Shown here piece by piece: positions 35,010 through 43,458 of a stretch of DNA of 64,000 nt. This stretch comes from Clostridium sp. OM02-18AC. GTDB lineage: Bacteria > Bacillota > Clostridia > Lachnospirales > Lachnospiraceae. Location of the stretch: the NCBI RefSeq assembly GCF_003481825.1, contig NZ_QULW01000018.1:27765-91764 (forward strand), in the 5' to 3' direction. How positions within the stretch are numbered: the first letter of the stretch is position 1; every line of letters begins with the position of its first letter. Both the position numbers and the translations under genes were made by a program. The notes beneath the pieces were generated by a model that was given only the letters and a program-made list of their open reading frames with translations, searched no databases and was not told where the DNA came from.

Positions 35010-35375
35010 ATGAAAAATTATACGATTACTGTGAATGGCAATGTATACAATGTAACTGTTGAAGAAGGAACCACTGCTGGTGTTGTTCAGGCACCGGTAG
35101 CAGCAGCTCCGAAGGCAGCTCCGGCAGCAGCAAAGGCAGCAGCTCCGGCTGGCGCACAGGGTTCTGTTGTTGTATCTGCTCCGATGCCGGGTAAGGTTCT
35201 GGCAGTAAAAGCAAGCGCAGGACAGGCTGTAAAGAAGGGTGACGTGATCATGGTTCTTGAGGCTATGAAGATGGAGAACGATATCGTAGCTCCTCAGGAT
35301 GGAACCATCGCAAGCATTAATGCAGCAGCTGGTGATGCTGTAGAATCTGGCGCAACTCTTGCTACATTAAACTAA
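35010..35375 (+). CDS. Biotin carboxyl carrier protein (1.3S-like)
   Basis: This 121-residue carrier has a short N-terminal beta segment (KNYTITVNGNVYNVTVEEG), an Ala/Pro-rich flexible arm (residues about 27-50) and a biotinyl domain with the target lysine in EAMKMEN (about residue 87). It carries CO2 between the 5S-like, 12S-like and membrane beta subunits encoded around it. Confidence 0.93.
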   Translation: MKNYTITVNGNVYNVTVEEGTTAGVVQAPVAAAPKAAPAAAKAAAPAGAQGSVVVSAPMPGKVLAVKASAGQAVKKGDVIMVLEAMKMENDIVAPQDGTIASINAAAGDAVESGATLATLN

Positions 35376-35416
35376 TGGCTTGCAGATAAGAGCAAGTTCC
35401 ATATGGAGGGATTAAA

Positions 35417-36565
35417 ATGGATTATATTGGATCTACTTTGGTTAATCTTCTTCAGCAGACAGCTTTCTGCAATCTGACCTTTGGAAACTTTATCATGATC
35501 CTGGTGGCATTCGTCTTCCTGTATCTGGCAATCAGAAAAGGATTCGAGCCGCTCTTACTGGTTCCGATTGCATTTGGTATGTTGTTAGTTAATATCTATC
35601 CGGATATTATGGCTAACCCTGAAGATATGTCAAATGGTGTAGGCGGACTTCTTCACTACTTCTTCATTCTGGATGAGTGGAGTATCCTTCCGTCTCTGAT
35701 TTTCATGGGTGTCGGCGCAATGACCGATTTCGGTCCGCTGATCGCAAACCCGAAGAGCTTCCTGCTTGGTGCAGCAGCTCAGTTTGGTATCTACAGTGCT
35801 TATTTCATGGCAATCTTCATGGGATTCAATGATAAGGCAGCAGCAGCAATCTCCATCATTGGTGGTGCAGATGGCCCGACCTCCATCTTCCTTGCTGGTA
35901 AGCTTGGACAGTCTGAGTTCATGGGACCGATCGCAGTAGCTGCTTACTCCTACATGGCTCTGGTTCCGATCATCCAGCCGCCGATCATGAAAGCGCTGAC
36001 CACGGAGAAAGAGCGTAAGATCAAGATGGACCAGCTTCGTCCGGTATCCAAACTGGAGAAGATTCTGTTCCCGATCATCGTTACCGTAGTAGTCTGCCTG
36101 ATTCTGCCGACTACCGCACCGCTTGTTGGTATGCTAATGCTTGGTAACTTATTCCGTGAGTCCGGCGTTGTAAAACAGCTGACCGAGACTGCAAGCAATG
36201 CCCTGATGTACATCGTTGTTATCCTGCTTGGTACTTCTGTAGGTGCATCCACCAGTGCAGAGGCTTTCTTAAAGGTAACCACCTTAAAGATCGTTGCACT
36301 TGGTCTGATCGCATTCGCAGTTGGTACTGCAGCTGGTGTGATCTTCGGTAAGATCATGTGCAAGGTTACCGGCGGCAAGGTAAACCCGTTAATTGGTTCC
36401 GCAGGTGTATCTGCAGTGCCGATGGCAGCGCGTGTATCCCAGAAGGTTGGTTCTGAGGCAGATCCGACAAACTTCCTGCTGATGCACGCAATGGGTCCGA
36501 ACGTAGCAGGTGTTATCGGTACTGCAGTAGCAGCCGGTACATTCATGGCGATTTTCGGAGTTTAA
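35417..36565 (+). CDS. Na+-translocating decarboxylase beta subunit (OadB/MmdB/GcdB)
   Basis: This 382-residue polytopic protein, with about 10 helices, decarboxylates carboxybiotin and exports Na+. Diagnostic motifs are [13 protein letters not shown] (the aspartate needed for Na+ transport), [13 protein letters not shown] and the final [17 protein letters not shown]. Full length and all key residues are kept. It energises the membrane from decarboxylation in this anaerobe. Confidence 0.94.
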   Translation: MDYIGSTLVNLLQQTAFCNLTFGNFIMILVAFVFLYLAIRKGFEPLLLVPIAFGMLLVNIYPDIMANPEDMSNGVGGLLHYFFILDEWSILPSLIFMGVGAMTDFGPLIANPKSFLLGAAAQFGIYSAYFMAIFMGFNDKAAAAISIIGGADGPTSIFLAGKLGQSEFMGPIAVAAYSYMALVPIIQPPIMKALTTEKERKIKMDQLRPVSKLEKILFPIIVTVVVCLILPTTAPLVGMLMLGNLFRESGVVKQLTETASNALMYIVVILLGTSVGASTSAEAFLKVTTLKIVALGLIAFAVGTAAGVIFGKIMCKVTGGKVNPLIGSAGVSAVPMAARVSQKVGSEADPTNFLLMHAMGPNVAGVIGTAVAAGTFMAIFGV

Positions 36566-36629
36566 TATTCGAACATTTGGATGTAGCTGCGAAGAGCAGC
36601 TGCTAACATAAATTTGGAGGTAAAGAATC

Positions 36630-38042
36630 ATGGCTGAGATTCAGAAAAAACCGGTTAAGATCGTTGAGACTGTCCTGCGTGACGCTCATCAGTCCCTGAT
36701 CGCAACCAGAATGAGCACCGAGCAGATGCTTCCTATCGTTGATAAAATGGATAAGGTCGGCTACTATGCAGTAGAGTGCTGGGGCGGCGCTACCTTCGAT
36801 GCTTCCCTTCGTTTCCTGAAAGAGGATCCGTGGGAGAGACTGAGAAAGTTAAGAGCCGGATTTAAGAATACAAAATTACAGATGCTGTTCCGTGGTCAGA
36901 ACATTCTGGGTTACAACCACTATGCAGATGACGTAGTAGAATATTTCGTACAGAAATCCATTGCAAACGGTATCGATATCATCCGTATTTTCGACTGCTT
37001 AAACGACCTGCGTAACCTGCAGACCGCTGTAAAAGCAGCAAACAAGGAGAAGGCACACGCTCAGATCGCACTGTGTTACACCCTGGGTGATGCTTATACC
37101 CTGGATTACTGGAAAGACATCGCAAAGAGAATCGAAGATATGGGCGCAGATTCCATCTGTATCAAGGATATGGCTGGTCTGTTAACCCCGTATGCAGCAC
37201 AGGAGCTGGTTAGCGTATTAAAAGAGTCTACCGAGCTGCCGATCGATTTGCATACCCACTACACTTCCGGTGTAGCTTCCATGACTTATTTAAAGGCTGT
37301 AGAGGCAGGCTGCGACATCATCGATACCGCTATGTCTCCGCTGGCACTTGGTACCAGCCAGCCGGCAACCGAGGTTATGGTAGAGACCTTCAAGGGCACT
37401 CCGTACGATACCGGCTTATCCCAGGACAAGCTTGCTGAGATCACCGATTACTTCGCACCGATCCGTGAAGAGGCTCTGAAGACTGGTCTGTTAAACCCGA
37501 AGGTACTGGGCGTTAACATCAAGACCCTTCGTTATCAGGTTCCGGGCGGTATGCTGTCCAACCTGGTCAGCCAGTTAAAAGAGGCTGGTAAGGAAGATAA
37601 ATACCAGGAGGTTCTGGAAGAGATCCCGCGCGTTCGTAAAGATTTCGGTGAGCCGCCGCTTGTTACCCCGTCTTCCCAGATCGTTGGTACCCAGGCTGTT
37701 ATGAACGTCATCTCCGGCGAGCGTTACAAACTGGTTCCGAAGGAGTCCAAGAAGATCATGCTTGGCGAGTTCGGTCAGACTGTAAAACCGTTCAATCCGG
37801 AAGTACAGAAGAAGATCATCGGCGACGAGACCCCGATCACCTGCAGACCTGCAGACCTGATTGCTCCGCAGCTGCCGCAGTTTGAGAAAGAGTGTGCTCA
37901 GTGGAAGCAGCAGGATGAGGATGTCCTTTCCTACGCTCTGTTCCCGAAGGTAGCAGAAGAGTTCTTCAAATACAGAGAGGCTCAGCAGACCAAGGTTGAC
38001 GCTACCGTAGCAGATACCGAGAGCAAAGCATACCCGGTTTAA
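36630..38042 (+). CDS. Oxaloacetate decarboxylase alpha / 5S transcarboxylase-like subunit
   Basis: This 470-residue protein is a pyruvate carboxyltransferase TIM barrel (VETVLRDAHQSL with metal Asp, IKDMAGLL with the carboxylated Lys, DLHTHYTSG with metal His pair) followed by the PYC/OADA conserved domain. It lacks a biotin domain, fitting the separate carrier gene. It takes CO2 from oxaloacetate to biotin, or the reverse. With the 12S-like subunit in the same operon it could act as a transcarboxylase or feed the Na+ pump. The operon ends in the terminator at 38061. Confidence 0.92.
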   Translation: MAEIQKKPVKIVETVLRDAHQSLIATRMSTEQMLPIVDKMDKVGYYAVECWGGATFDASLRFLKEDPWERLRKLRAGFKNTKLQMLFRGQNILGYNHYADDVVEYFVQKSIANGIDIIRIFDCLNDLRNLQTAVKAANKEKAHAQIALCYTLGDAYTLDYWKDIAKRIEDMGADSICIKDMAGLLTPYAAQELVSVLKESTELPIDLHTHYTSGVASMTYLKAVEAGCDIIDTAMSPLALGTSQPATEVMVETFKGTPYDTGLSQDKLAEITDYFAPIREEALKTGLLNPKVLGVNIKTLRYQVPGGMLSNLVSQLKEAGKEDKYQEVLEEIPRVRKDFGEPPLVTPSSQIVGTQAVMNVISGERYKLVPKESKKIMLGEFGQTVKPFNPEVQKKIIGDETPITCRPADLIAPQLPQFEKECAQWKQQDEDVLSYALFPKVAEEFFKYREAQQTKVDATVADTESKAYPV

Positions 38043-38060
38043 TCGTTATTTGATGAAAAT

Positions 38061-38100
38061 AGACCCAGAAACTGTATAAACGGTTTTTGGGTCTTTCTTT
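38061..38100 (+). terminator. Rho-independent terminator of the decarboxylase operon
   Basis: AGACCCAGAAACTG (38061-38074) pairs with CGGTTTTTGGGTCT (38081-38094) with two G-T pairs and is followed by TTCTTT. Confidence 0.85.
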
Positions 38101-38152
38101 GTCTTTAATTCTTACAATTTTTTGCGATTCTTTGAAGTTTCTGTGCTTTCCG

Positions 38153-38181
38153 TTGACTAGGGCGGATTTTGTCATTATAAT
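38153..38181 (+). promoter_or_regulatory. Promoter of the glucosaminidase gene
   Basis: TTGACT (38153-38158), 17 bp, TATAAT (38176-38181) lie about 80 bp before the ATG. No operator-like repeat is seen. Confidence 0.85.
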
Positions 38182-38259
38182 GTAATGTAGCGTAAATTTG
38201 CCGGTTATGATTTGTGATTTTTGAAAACAGGCAAAAAGCGATACTAAGGAGATTATCAA

Positions 38260-40551
38260 ATGAAAAAACAAACCTTGAAAAAAGGTCTGGCTGCGGTATT
38301 GGGCCTTGCGCTTTGCGTGCACATGCCTTCTGTGAACCAGCTGCTGCAGTTTTCCTCATATGCACAGGAACGTTCTGCTACGATCAATGCTTCCAGCTTA
38401 AATGTCCGCAGCGGAGCGGGAACTTCCTATTCTTCTATTGGAAAATTAGGAAAAGGTTCTGCGGTCACGGTAGTGGGGGAGCAGGCGGCTTCTGACGGAA
38501 AAACCTGGTACCAGATCCGCTTTACAAACGGAGGTACCACACAGACCGGATATGTTTTGAGCACTTATGTGAAATTTCCGGTGTCATACAGCCACGATTC
38601 CGGCTTTGAATCACAGCTTTCGGCACAGGGGTTTCCGGAGTCTTATAAAACTGGATTGCGGCAGATTCATGCCCAGTATCCAAACTGGACGTTTACTGCA
38701 GTAAAAACCGGACTTGACTGGAACACCGTCATTCAGAATGAAGGAGTTCTCGGACGAAATCTGGTACATACCAACAGCATTTCTTCCTATAAATCACTGG
38801 CGGATGGAGCCTATAACTGGGATTCCGGAACCTGGACCGGCTTTGACGGAAGCACCTGGGTAGCTGCTTCTACGGAGATTATCAGTTATTACATGGATCC
38901 CCGGAACTTTTTGGATGAAGTGAATGTATTCCAGTTTCTGGATCAAAGCTATAATTCGTCCCTTCACACAAAAGACGGCCTTCAGTCTATGCTGACCGGA
39001 ACTTTTATGGAAGGAAATATCCGCACTGGAGCGTCGGCGTCAGGAAGTAGTTCTTCCGGAAATAACACGTCGGGAAGCAGTTCTTCTTCGGGTTCTTCCA
39101 ACGTGATTACGGTTGGGCCGGGAGTGTCCGGCGGAAAAACTTCCGGAACAACCTCATCTTCTCCGGGTACAGGAAGTTCTGGCGCCAGTGCAGCTGCTGG
39201 AACTGGAAATTCCGGAATCACTTCTGCGTCACCGGGAAGCAGCAGTTCTGGAAATAGCAGTCAGTCATCCGGAACGAGCAGTGCTCCGCAGGTCCGTCTG
39301 GAAGGTCCGAGCGCATCCATCACGAAAAATAAGGCAGAACTTGTGGCATCCAGTGTTGTAATTGGCGTGGCACCGGGAAGCGCAGCTTCTGGTAATGCAG
39401 GAAGTTCTTCTGCTGCAAATGTTTCGGGATCTGCACAGCCATCCCAAACAGCAGGAAGTCCGCAGACATCTGGGACATCCCAGGCAGCACAGACACCTTC
39501 CTCTTCGGGAAGCCAGGCTTCCTCTGGCGTCAGCTATACAGATGCGATCATGAGCGCGGCGCAGAGTTCCGGTGTCAGCCCTTATGTGATCGCGGCCATG
39601 ATCATTCAGGAGCAGGGCAGAAATGGAACCGGAAATTCTATTTCCGGAAATTACGCCGGATACACCGGTTATTACAATTACTTCAATGTAGGTGCTTATG
39701 CTTCGGATGGTATGGGCGCCGTGCAGAGAGGTTTATGGTATGCATCCCAGAGCGGAACTTACGGCAGACCGTGGACGACACCGGAAAGCTCGATTGCCGG
39801 TGGTGCCCAGTTCTATGGGACGAACTACGTGAAAGCCGGACAGGATACGCTTTATCTGAAAAAGTATAATGTTCAGGGATCCAACATCTACAAACACCAG
39901 TATATGACCAATGTAGATGGCGCAGCTTCCGAAGGATCTATTTTTGCAGAAGGTTTTACAGCCAAACAGAAGAGTACGGCTTTGAACTTTAAAATTCCGG
40001 TCTACAACAATATGCCGGATACTCCGTGTCCGCAGCCTACCTTAAGCGGCAGCCCGAATAACAAGCTGAATGGTCTGGGTGTGGAAGGCTTCACTTTAAC
40101 TCCGACCTTTAACCGTGATACGTACTCCTACGATCTGATCGTGGATCATTCCGTATCCAATGTTACGGTAAGTGCGTCGGCAATCGATTCCAAGGCATCG
40201 GTACGCGGCAATGGTAATGTTTCCCTTTCCAGTGGTATCAATGAGATATCTGTTGTGGTAAGGGCAGAAAATGGTGCAGAACGCACCTACACGATCCATG
40301 TTGTCCGTCAGGCCGGTGGTCCGACCTACAACAGCGGACTAGGAAGCGGCATTTCCAGCGGTTCCTCCAGCGTAACGGTTGGAGGACCTGGAAGCAGTTC
40401 AGCAGGCACTTCCGGTGGAAGTACTTCTTCTGGTGTGATCACTGCAGGACCAAGCGGAACCTCGAGCGGTCAGGCAGCCGGTGCTTCCCCGAATTCCGGT
40501 TCTTCTTCCGGTACAGGAGTTGTAACATTTTCAAGTCCGGGAGGCAATTAG
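38260..40551 (+). CDS. Secreted SH3-glucosaminidase with Ser/Gly-rich insert and cadherin-like domain
   Basis: This 763-residue exported protein is built as signal peptide (1-34), bacterial SH3 domain (about 36-108, SLNVRSGAGTSYSSIGKLG), the first part of a glucosaminidase-like module (about 115-250), a low-complexity Ser/Gly/Thr insert (about 255-420), and the catalytic core YTDAIMSAAQSSGVSPYVIA with IIQEQGRNGTG (catalytic Glu) and YNYFNVGAY. A cadherin-like beta-sandwich (about 597-690, LNGLGVEGFTLTPTFN) and a second Ser/Gly tail follow. It should cleave beta-N-acetylglucosaminyl bonds in peptidoglycan, probably in cell separation or turnover. There is no sortase motif. The insert sits between the two halves of the enzymatic module. 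Confidence 0.85.
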   Translation: MKKQTLKKGLAAVLGLALCVHMPSVNQLLQFSSYAQERSATINASSLNVRSGAGTSYSSIGKLGKGSAVTVVGEQAASDGKTWYQIRFTNGGTTQTGYVLSTYVKFPVSYSHDSGFESQLSAQGFPESYKTGLRQIHAQYPNWTFTAVKTGLDWNTVIQNEGVLGRNLVHTNSISSYKSLADGAYNWDSGTWTGFDGSTWVAASTEIISYYMDPRNFLDEVNVFQFLDQSYNSSLHTKDGLQSMLTGTFMEGNIRTGASASGSSSSGNNTSGSSSSSGSSNVITVGPGVSGGKTSGTTSSSPGTGSSGASAAAGTGNSGITSASPGSSSSGNSSQSSGTSSAPQVRLEGPSASITKNKAELVASSVVIGVAPGSAASGNAGSSSAANVSGSAQPSQTAGSPQTSGTSQAAQTPSSSGSQASSGVSYTDAIMSAAQSSGVSPYVIAAMIIQEQGRNGTGNSISGNYAGYTGYYNYFNVGAYASDGMGAVQRGLWYASQSGTYGRPWTTPESSIAGGAQFYGTNYVKAGQDTLYLKKYNVQGSNIYKHQYMTNVDGAASEGSIFAEGFTAKQKSTALNFKIPVYNNMPDTPCPQPTLSGSPNNKLNGLGVEGFTLTPTFNRDTYSYDLIVDHSVSNVTVSASAIDSKASVRGNGNVSLSSGINEISVVVRAENGAERTYTIHVVRQAGGPTYNSGLGSGISSGSSSVTVGGPGSSSAGTSGGSTSSGVITAGPSGTSSGQAAGASPNSGSSSGTGVVTFSSPGGN

Positions 40552-40634
40552 TGTCACTGTACACGGGTAGGATTTTTCAGGTGACCGGAAGGGCTGTTTG
40601 CCGTAAAGCGGGAACCGTAACATATGAAAACATG

Positions 40635-40671
40635 GGAATGAGCGACCAGGATGGTTTGGGACGCTCATTCC
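40635..40671 (+). terminator. Hairpin between the two envelope genes
   Basis: A perfect 10-bp stem GGAATGAGCG/CGCTCATTCC (40635-40644 with 40662-40671) is not followed by a T-run, so it is a weak terminator or an RNA-stability element in the leader of the next gene. Confidence 0.5.
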
Positions 40672-40701
40672 TGAAATGAAAACAGGAGATAGCAGACAAT
40701 T

Positions 40702-42297
40702 ATGAATAAAAATTGGAAACAGATCTGGATCCGGTTTGCCATGGTACTTATGCTTGCTGTAGCGATACCATTCCAGAGTTTTGCGGGAAATGCGAGAATT
40801 GCGTTTTCCGATCCTACCGCCGAGGTGGGAAGTGAATTTACTGTAAATGTAAAATTTACCTGTACAACAGGGGAAAAGATTGGCAAGACGGTTGTAATGC
40901 TTTCTTATGATTCCAGTGCGATGGAATTTGTGGGCGGTGAGCCGGATGTAAGCGGTGGAAACGGTGCCATTCGTGTGCTTGGAAGTGTCAGTGGGACCAG
41001 TGAATCTGCCTCAACATTACATTTTAAGGCATTGAAAGCAGGAAGCAGTAAGATCCAGGTAACGGATTACGAGGGATACGATGCGGATGAACAGCTTTTG
41101 GATATTACCCAGCTCGGAAGTTCTTCCGTAACCATCAATGCCGGAAGCACGGCAGCATCCGCTTCCACCGATGCTTCCCTGTCTTCTTTGCAGATTTCCC
41201 CGGGAACCTTAAGTCCGGCATTCAGTGCAGATGTGGACAGCTACAGTGCATCTGTAAGTCTGGATACGGAAAAACTTACTGTAAGTGCAGTTCCGGCAAG
41301 TGATAAGGCAACGGTAGCATTAAGCGGAACAGAACTTCAGGATGGCGAAAATACCGTAACCTGCACGGTTACCGCAGAAGACGGTTCCACGACCCGTACC
41401 TATACGATCTTAGTAAACCGTATAGAGGGCGGAGAGAGCCTTGCAGAGGGCGGACAGACAGAAGAAACAACAGCGGCAGAAAACCTGGAGGTCCTTGCAG
41501 AACTTGAAGCATCCAGAACCCCGCTCAAGATCGGCATCGCAGCACTTCCGGCCGATGTAGCGGTTCCGTATGGCATGAAGGAGACTTCGATCACGATCGG
41601 CGAGACGAAAGTACAGGGATGGGTTCCGGATACACAGGGAAGCCAGCCGGAGTATTGCATTTTCTACGGTGTAAGTGAGAATGGAACTGTCGGCTTCTAC
41701 CGCTATGACCTGACTGACAAGACCATTCAGCGCTACTTCGAGCAGAGTTCTGAGGGCAATGCACAGAGTCTGGAACTGCAGGATGTAACAACCCGTTATA
41801 ATGCGCTGGTAGACGATTACAACATGGCAAGAATGGCTCTGATCGCAGTTGCCGTAGTGGCTGTGATTCTTCTGATTCTGCTTCTGGTCAGCCGGAGAGG
41901 AAAAGGAAACAGATCCATGCAGAAGAACGGATATGATTCTTCTGATTATGATGATCAGGAAGAAGAGCCGGAAAAGAAGAGTCGAAAATCTGGTAAAGAA
42001 ATCCACAAAGGCGGACACAAACCAAGCAAAGAAGAGCGTTACATGATGGGCGAAGAGGATGAATACGAGGAAGATTACGGTCCGGAAGACGACGAACTGG
42101 AAATTTCCGATGCAGAAGAGTATCTCCCGGATCCCCAAAAAGACGCAGACGTACAGCTGGATCAGGTAAAGAAACAGCTTGCAGCAAGTGTAGCTGAGAC
42201 AGACGAATCGGCTCAGAGTGAAAAACAGGAACCGGCAAAGGATCAGGCTGCAGAAGATGACGACTTTGAAGTGTTTGACCTGGATGATGAACTTTAA
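40702..42297 (+). CDS. Membrane-anchored surface protein with cohesin-like and cadherin-like domains
   Basis: The 531 residues comprise a signal peptide (1-28, ending SFAG), a cohesin-like beta-sandwich (about 30-150, ARIAFSDPTAEVGSEFTVNVKF, with LSYDSSAMEFVGG), a cadherin-like domain (about 158-240, LSSLQISPGTLSPAFSADV), an acidic spacer and a further small domain (about 270-355). A single membrane helix (about 375-395, ALIAVAVVAVILLILLLV) and a highly charged, mainly acidic cytoplasmic tail of about 135 residues end it. The layout, an outer recognition domain with a long inner tail, suggests an envelope sensor or scaffold. The cadherin-like domain is shared with the glucosaminidase encoded upstream, so they may act at the same wall site. 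There are no dockerin partners in the window. Confidence 0.72.
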   Translation: MNKNWKQIWIRFAMVLMLAVAIPFQSFAGNARIAFSDPTAEVGSEFTVNVKFTCTTGEKIGKTVVMLSYDSSAMEFVGGEPDVSGGNGAIRVLGSVSGTSESASTLHFKALKAGSSKIQVTDYEGYDADEQLLDITQLGSSSVTINAGSTAASASTDASLSSLQISPGTLSPAFSADVDSYSASVSLDTEKLTVSAVPASDKATVALSGTELQDGENTVTCTVTAEDGSTTRTYTILVNRIEGGESLAEGGQTEETTAAENLEVLAELEASRTPLKIGIAALPADVAVPYGMKETSITIGETKVQGWVPDTQGSQPEYCIFYGVSENGTVGFYRYDLTDKTIQRYFEQSSEGNAQSLELQDVTTRYNALVDDYNMARMALIAVAVVAVILLILLLVSRRGKGNRSMQKNGYDSSDYDDQEEEPEKKSRKSGKEIHKGGHKPSKEERYMMGEEDEYEEDYGPEDDELEISDAEEYLPDPQKDADVQLDQVKKQLAASVAETDESAQSEKQEPAKDQAAEDDDFEVFDLDDEL

Positions 42298-42316
42298 AAA
42301 TCCTGAGATTTCGGAT

Positions 42317-42355
42317 GCAAAAAAAGCGGTGTATTGACTTCGCCGCTTTTTTTGC
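42317..42355. terminator. Bidirectional-looking terminator overlapping the gntR promoter
   Basis: A perfect 13-bp stem GCAAAAAAAGCGG/CCGCTTTTTTTGC (42317-42329 with 42343-42355) follows the surface-protein gene. Its right side contains the -35 box of the next operon. Confidence 0.85.
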
Positions 42356-42361
42356 TATAAT
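42334..42361 (+). promoter_or_regulatory. Promoter of the gntR-mcsA-mcsB-clpC operon
   Basis: TTGACT (42334-42339), 16 bp, TATAAT (42356-42361) begin inside the terminator stem of the upstream gene. The start point should fall in the operator at 42363-42385. Confidence 0.85.
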
Positions 42362-42362
42362 A

Positions 42363-42385
42363 CTGTTATATAATTTCTATAACAG
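42363..42385 (+). promoter_or_regulatory. Perfect GntR/YtrA-type operator
   Basis: CTGTTATA-N7-TATAACAG is a perfect inverted repeat one base after the -10 box, at the expected transcription start and 23 bp before the gntR start. The position fits repression by blocking RNA polymerase, most simply autorepression by the GntR protein encoded next. Confidence 0.75.
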
Positions 42386-42408
42386 AGAATGCGAAAGATG
42401 GTGAATAC

Positions 42409-42792
42409 ATGATCATTAAGATTGATTTTGAAAGTGACGAGGCAATTTACATCCAGCTCAGGAATCAGATTATTATGGGCATTGCCACAGACCGGATTCA
42501 TGAGGGGGATTCCCTGCCGTCCGTCCGCCAGCTTGCGGATAATATTGGAATTAATATGCATACAGTAAATAAAGCCTACACGGTATTAAAACAGGAGGGC
42601 TTTATCAAGCTGGACCGTCGGCGGGGAGCGGTGATCGCGCTGGATATCGATAAGATCCGGTCGATTGAACGTCTGCGGGAGGAACTTTCTGTGCTCCTGG
42701 CACGGAGTGTCTGTAAAAATATTTCCAGGGAAGAAGTTCATGATCTGGTAGATGAAATCTATGACTGCTATACACAGGGCAGTGAAACGTAA
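42409..42792 (+). CDS. GntR-family (YtrA subfamily) repressor
   Basis: This 127-residue protein has a winged helix-turn-helix (LPSVRQLADNIGINMHTVNKAYTVLKQEGFI, about 35-65) and a short helical C-terminal dimer region (about 75-127) without ligand domain, typical of the YtrA subfamily. It is the first gene of the mcsA-mcsB-clpC operon, where Bacillus and many clostridia have ctsR. No CtsR-type gene is present. It probably binds the perfect palindrome just upstream of itself. Confidence 0.88.
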   Translation: MIIKIDFESDEAIYIQLRNQIIMGIATDRIHEGDSLPSVRQLADNIGINMHTVNKAYTVLKQEGFIKLDRRRGAVIALDIDKIRSIERLREELSVLLARSVCKNISREEVHDLVDEIYDCYTQGSET

Positions 42793-42828
42793 GGAATCTG
42801 TTTATGAAACAAATATGGAGGAAGTGCC

Positions 42829-43458
42829 ATGTTATGTGAGCGTTGTAAAATAAGAGAAGCAAATATTCAGTATACAGAAATTGCAAATGGAGTGCGCACG
42901 GAGCATAACTATTGCGCCCAGTGCGCAAAGGAAATGGACTTTGGACCGTATTCCGCTATTTTTGAGGGGGAGTTTCCATTAGGAAAACTGTTGTCCGGAC
43001 TTTTGGGCGTCCCCGGCGGAGCGGATGAGGAAGAGAAAACCAGTCAGATTGTCTGTCCGACGTGCGGCACCAGTTACGATGATTTTGTGAAAAACAGCCG
43101 CTTTGGCTGCGCGGATTGTTACAGTGTTTTTGATCTTCTGATCAACGATAAAATAAAACAACTGCAGGGAAATGTCCGCCATACCGGAAAACATCCCAAA
43201 TTCCAGAAGATCAAGGCAGATCCATTTCATCTGACTTCTTCCGACCAGTCTGAAGAGGGTAAAGAACGGGTGGAAGAAAAAAAAGGGCTCTTTGCTGGTG
43301 AAACGGAAATGAAAGCAGAAACAGGTGCGGAATTTGCAGCAGAAATGCAGCTCCGGCAGCTGGAATCCAAACTACGTGAAGCAGTGCGAAGGGAAGAATA
43401 TGAAGAAGCAGCGAAATACCGCGATCAGATCCGGGCATTGAAGGAGGCGCAGGCATGA
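42829..43458 (+). CDS. mcsA: McsA-like zinc-finger activator of protein arginine kinase
   Basis: This 209-residue protein carries four CxxC pairs (LCERC, YCAQC, VCPTC, GCADC) that bind zinc, and a C-terminal UVR motif (KLREAVRREEYEEAAKYRDQIRALK) for contacts with ClpC or UvrB-like partners. In Bacillus McsA activates the McsB kinase and adapts ClpC. The gene overlaps mcsB by 4 bp (ATGA), indicating tight coupling. Confidence 0.92.
   Translation: MLCERCKIREANIQYTEIANGVRTEHNYCAQCAKEMDFGPYSAIFEGEFPLGKLLSGLLGVPGGADEEEKTSQIVCPTCGTSYDDFVKNSRFGCADCYSVFDLLINDKIKQLQGNVRHTGKHPKFQKIKADPFHLTSSDQSEEGKERVEEKKGLFAGETEMKAETGAEFAAEMQLRQLESKLREAVRREEYEEAAKYRDQIRALKEAQA

Noticed and set aside
40561..40640. Possible cyclic-di-GMP or other riboswitch before the cohesin-like protein gene
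   Set aside because: Some GC-rich stems and a GTAAAGCGGGAACC stretch recall conserved riboswitch cores, but the invariant words of the classes I know are missing and only one clear hairpin is present.
40702..42297. Cellulosome component
   Set aside because: The cohesin-like domain is single, no dockerin or glycoside hydrolase genes are nearby, and the protein has a cytoplasmic tail.
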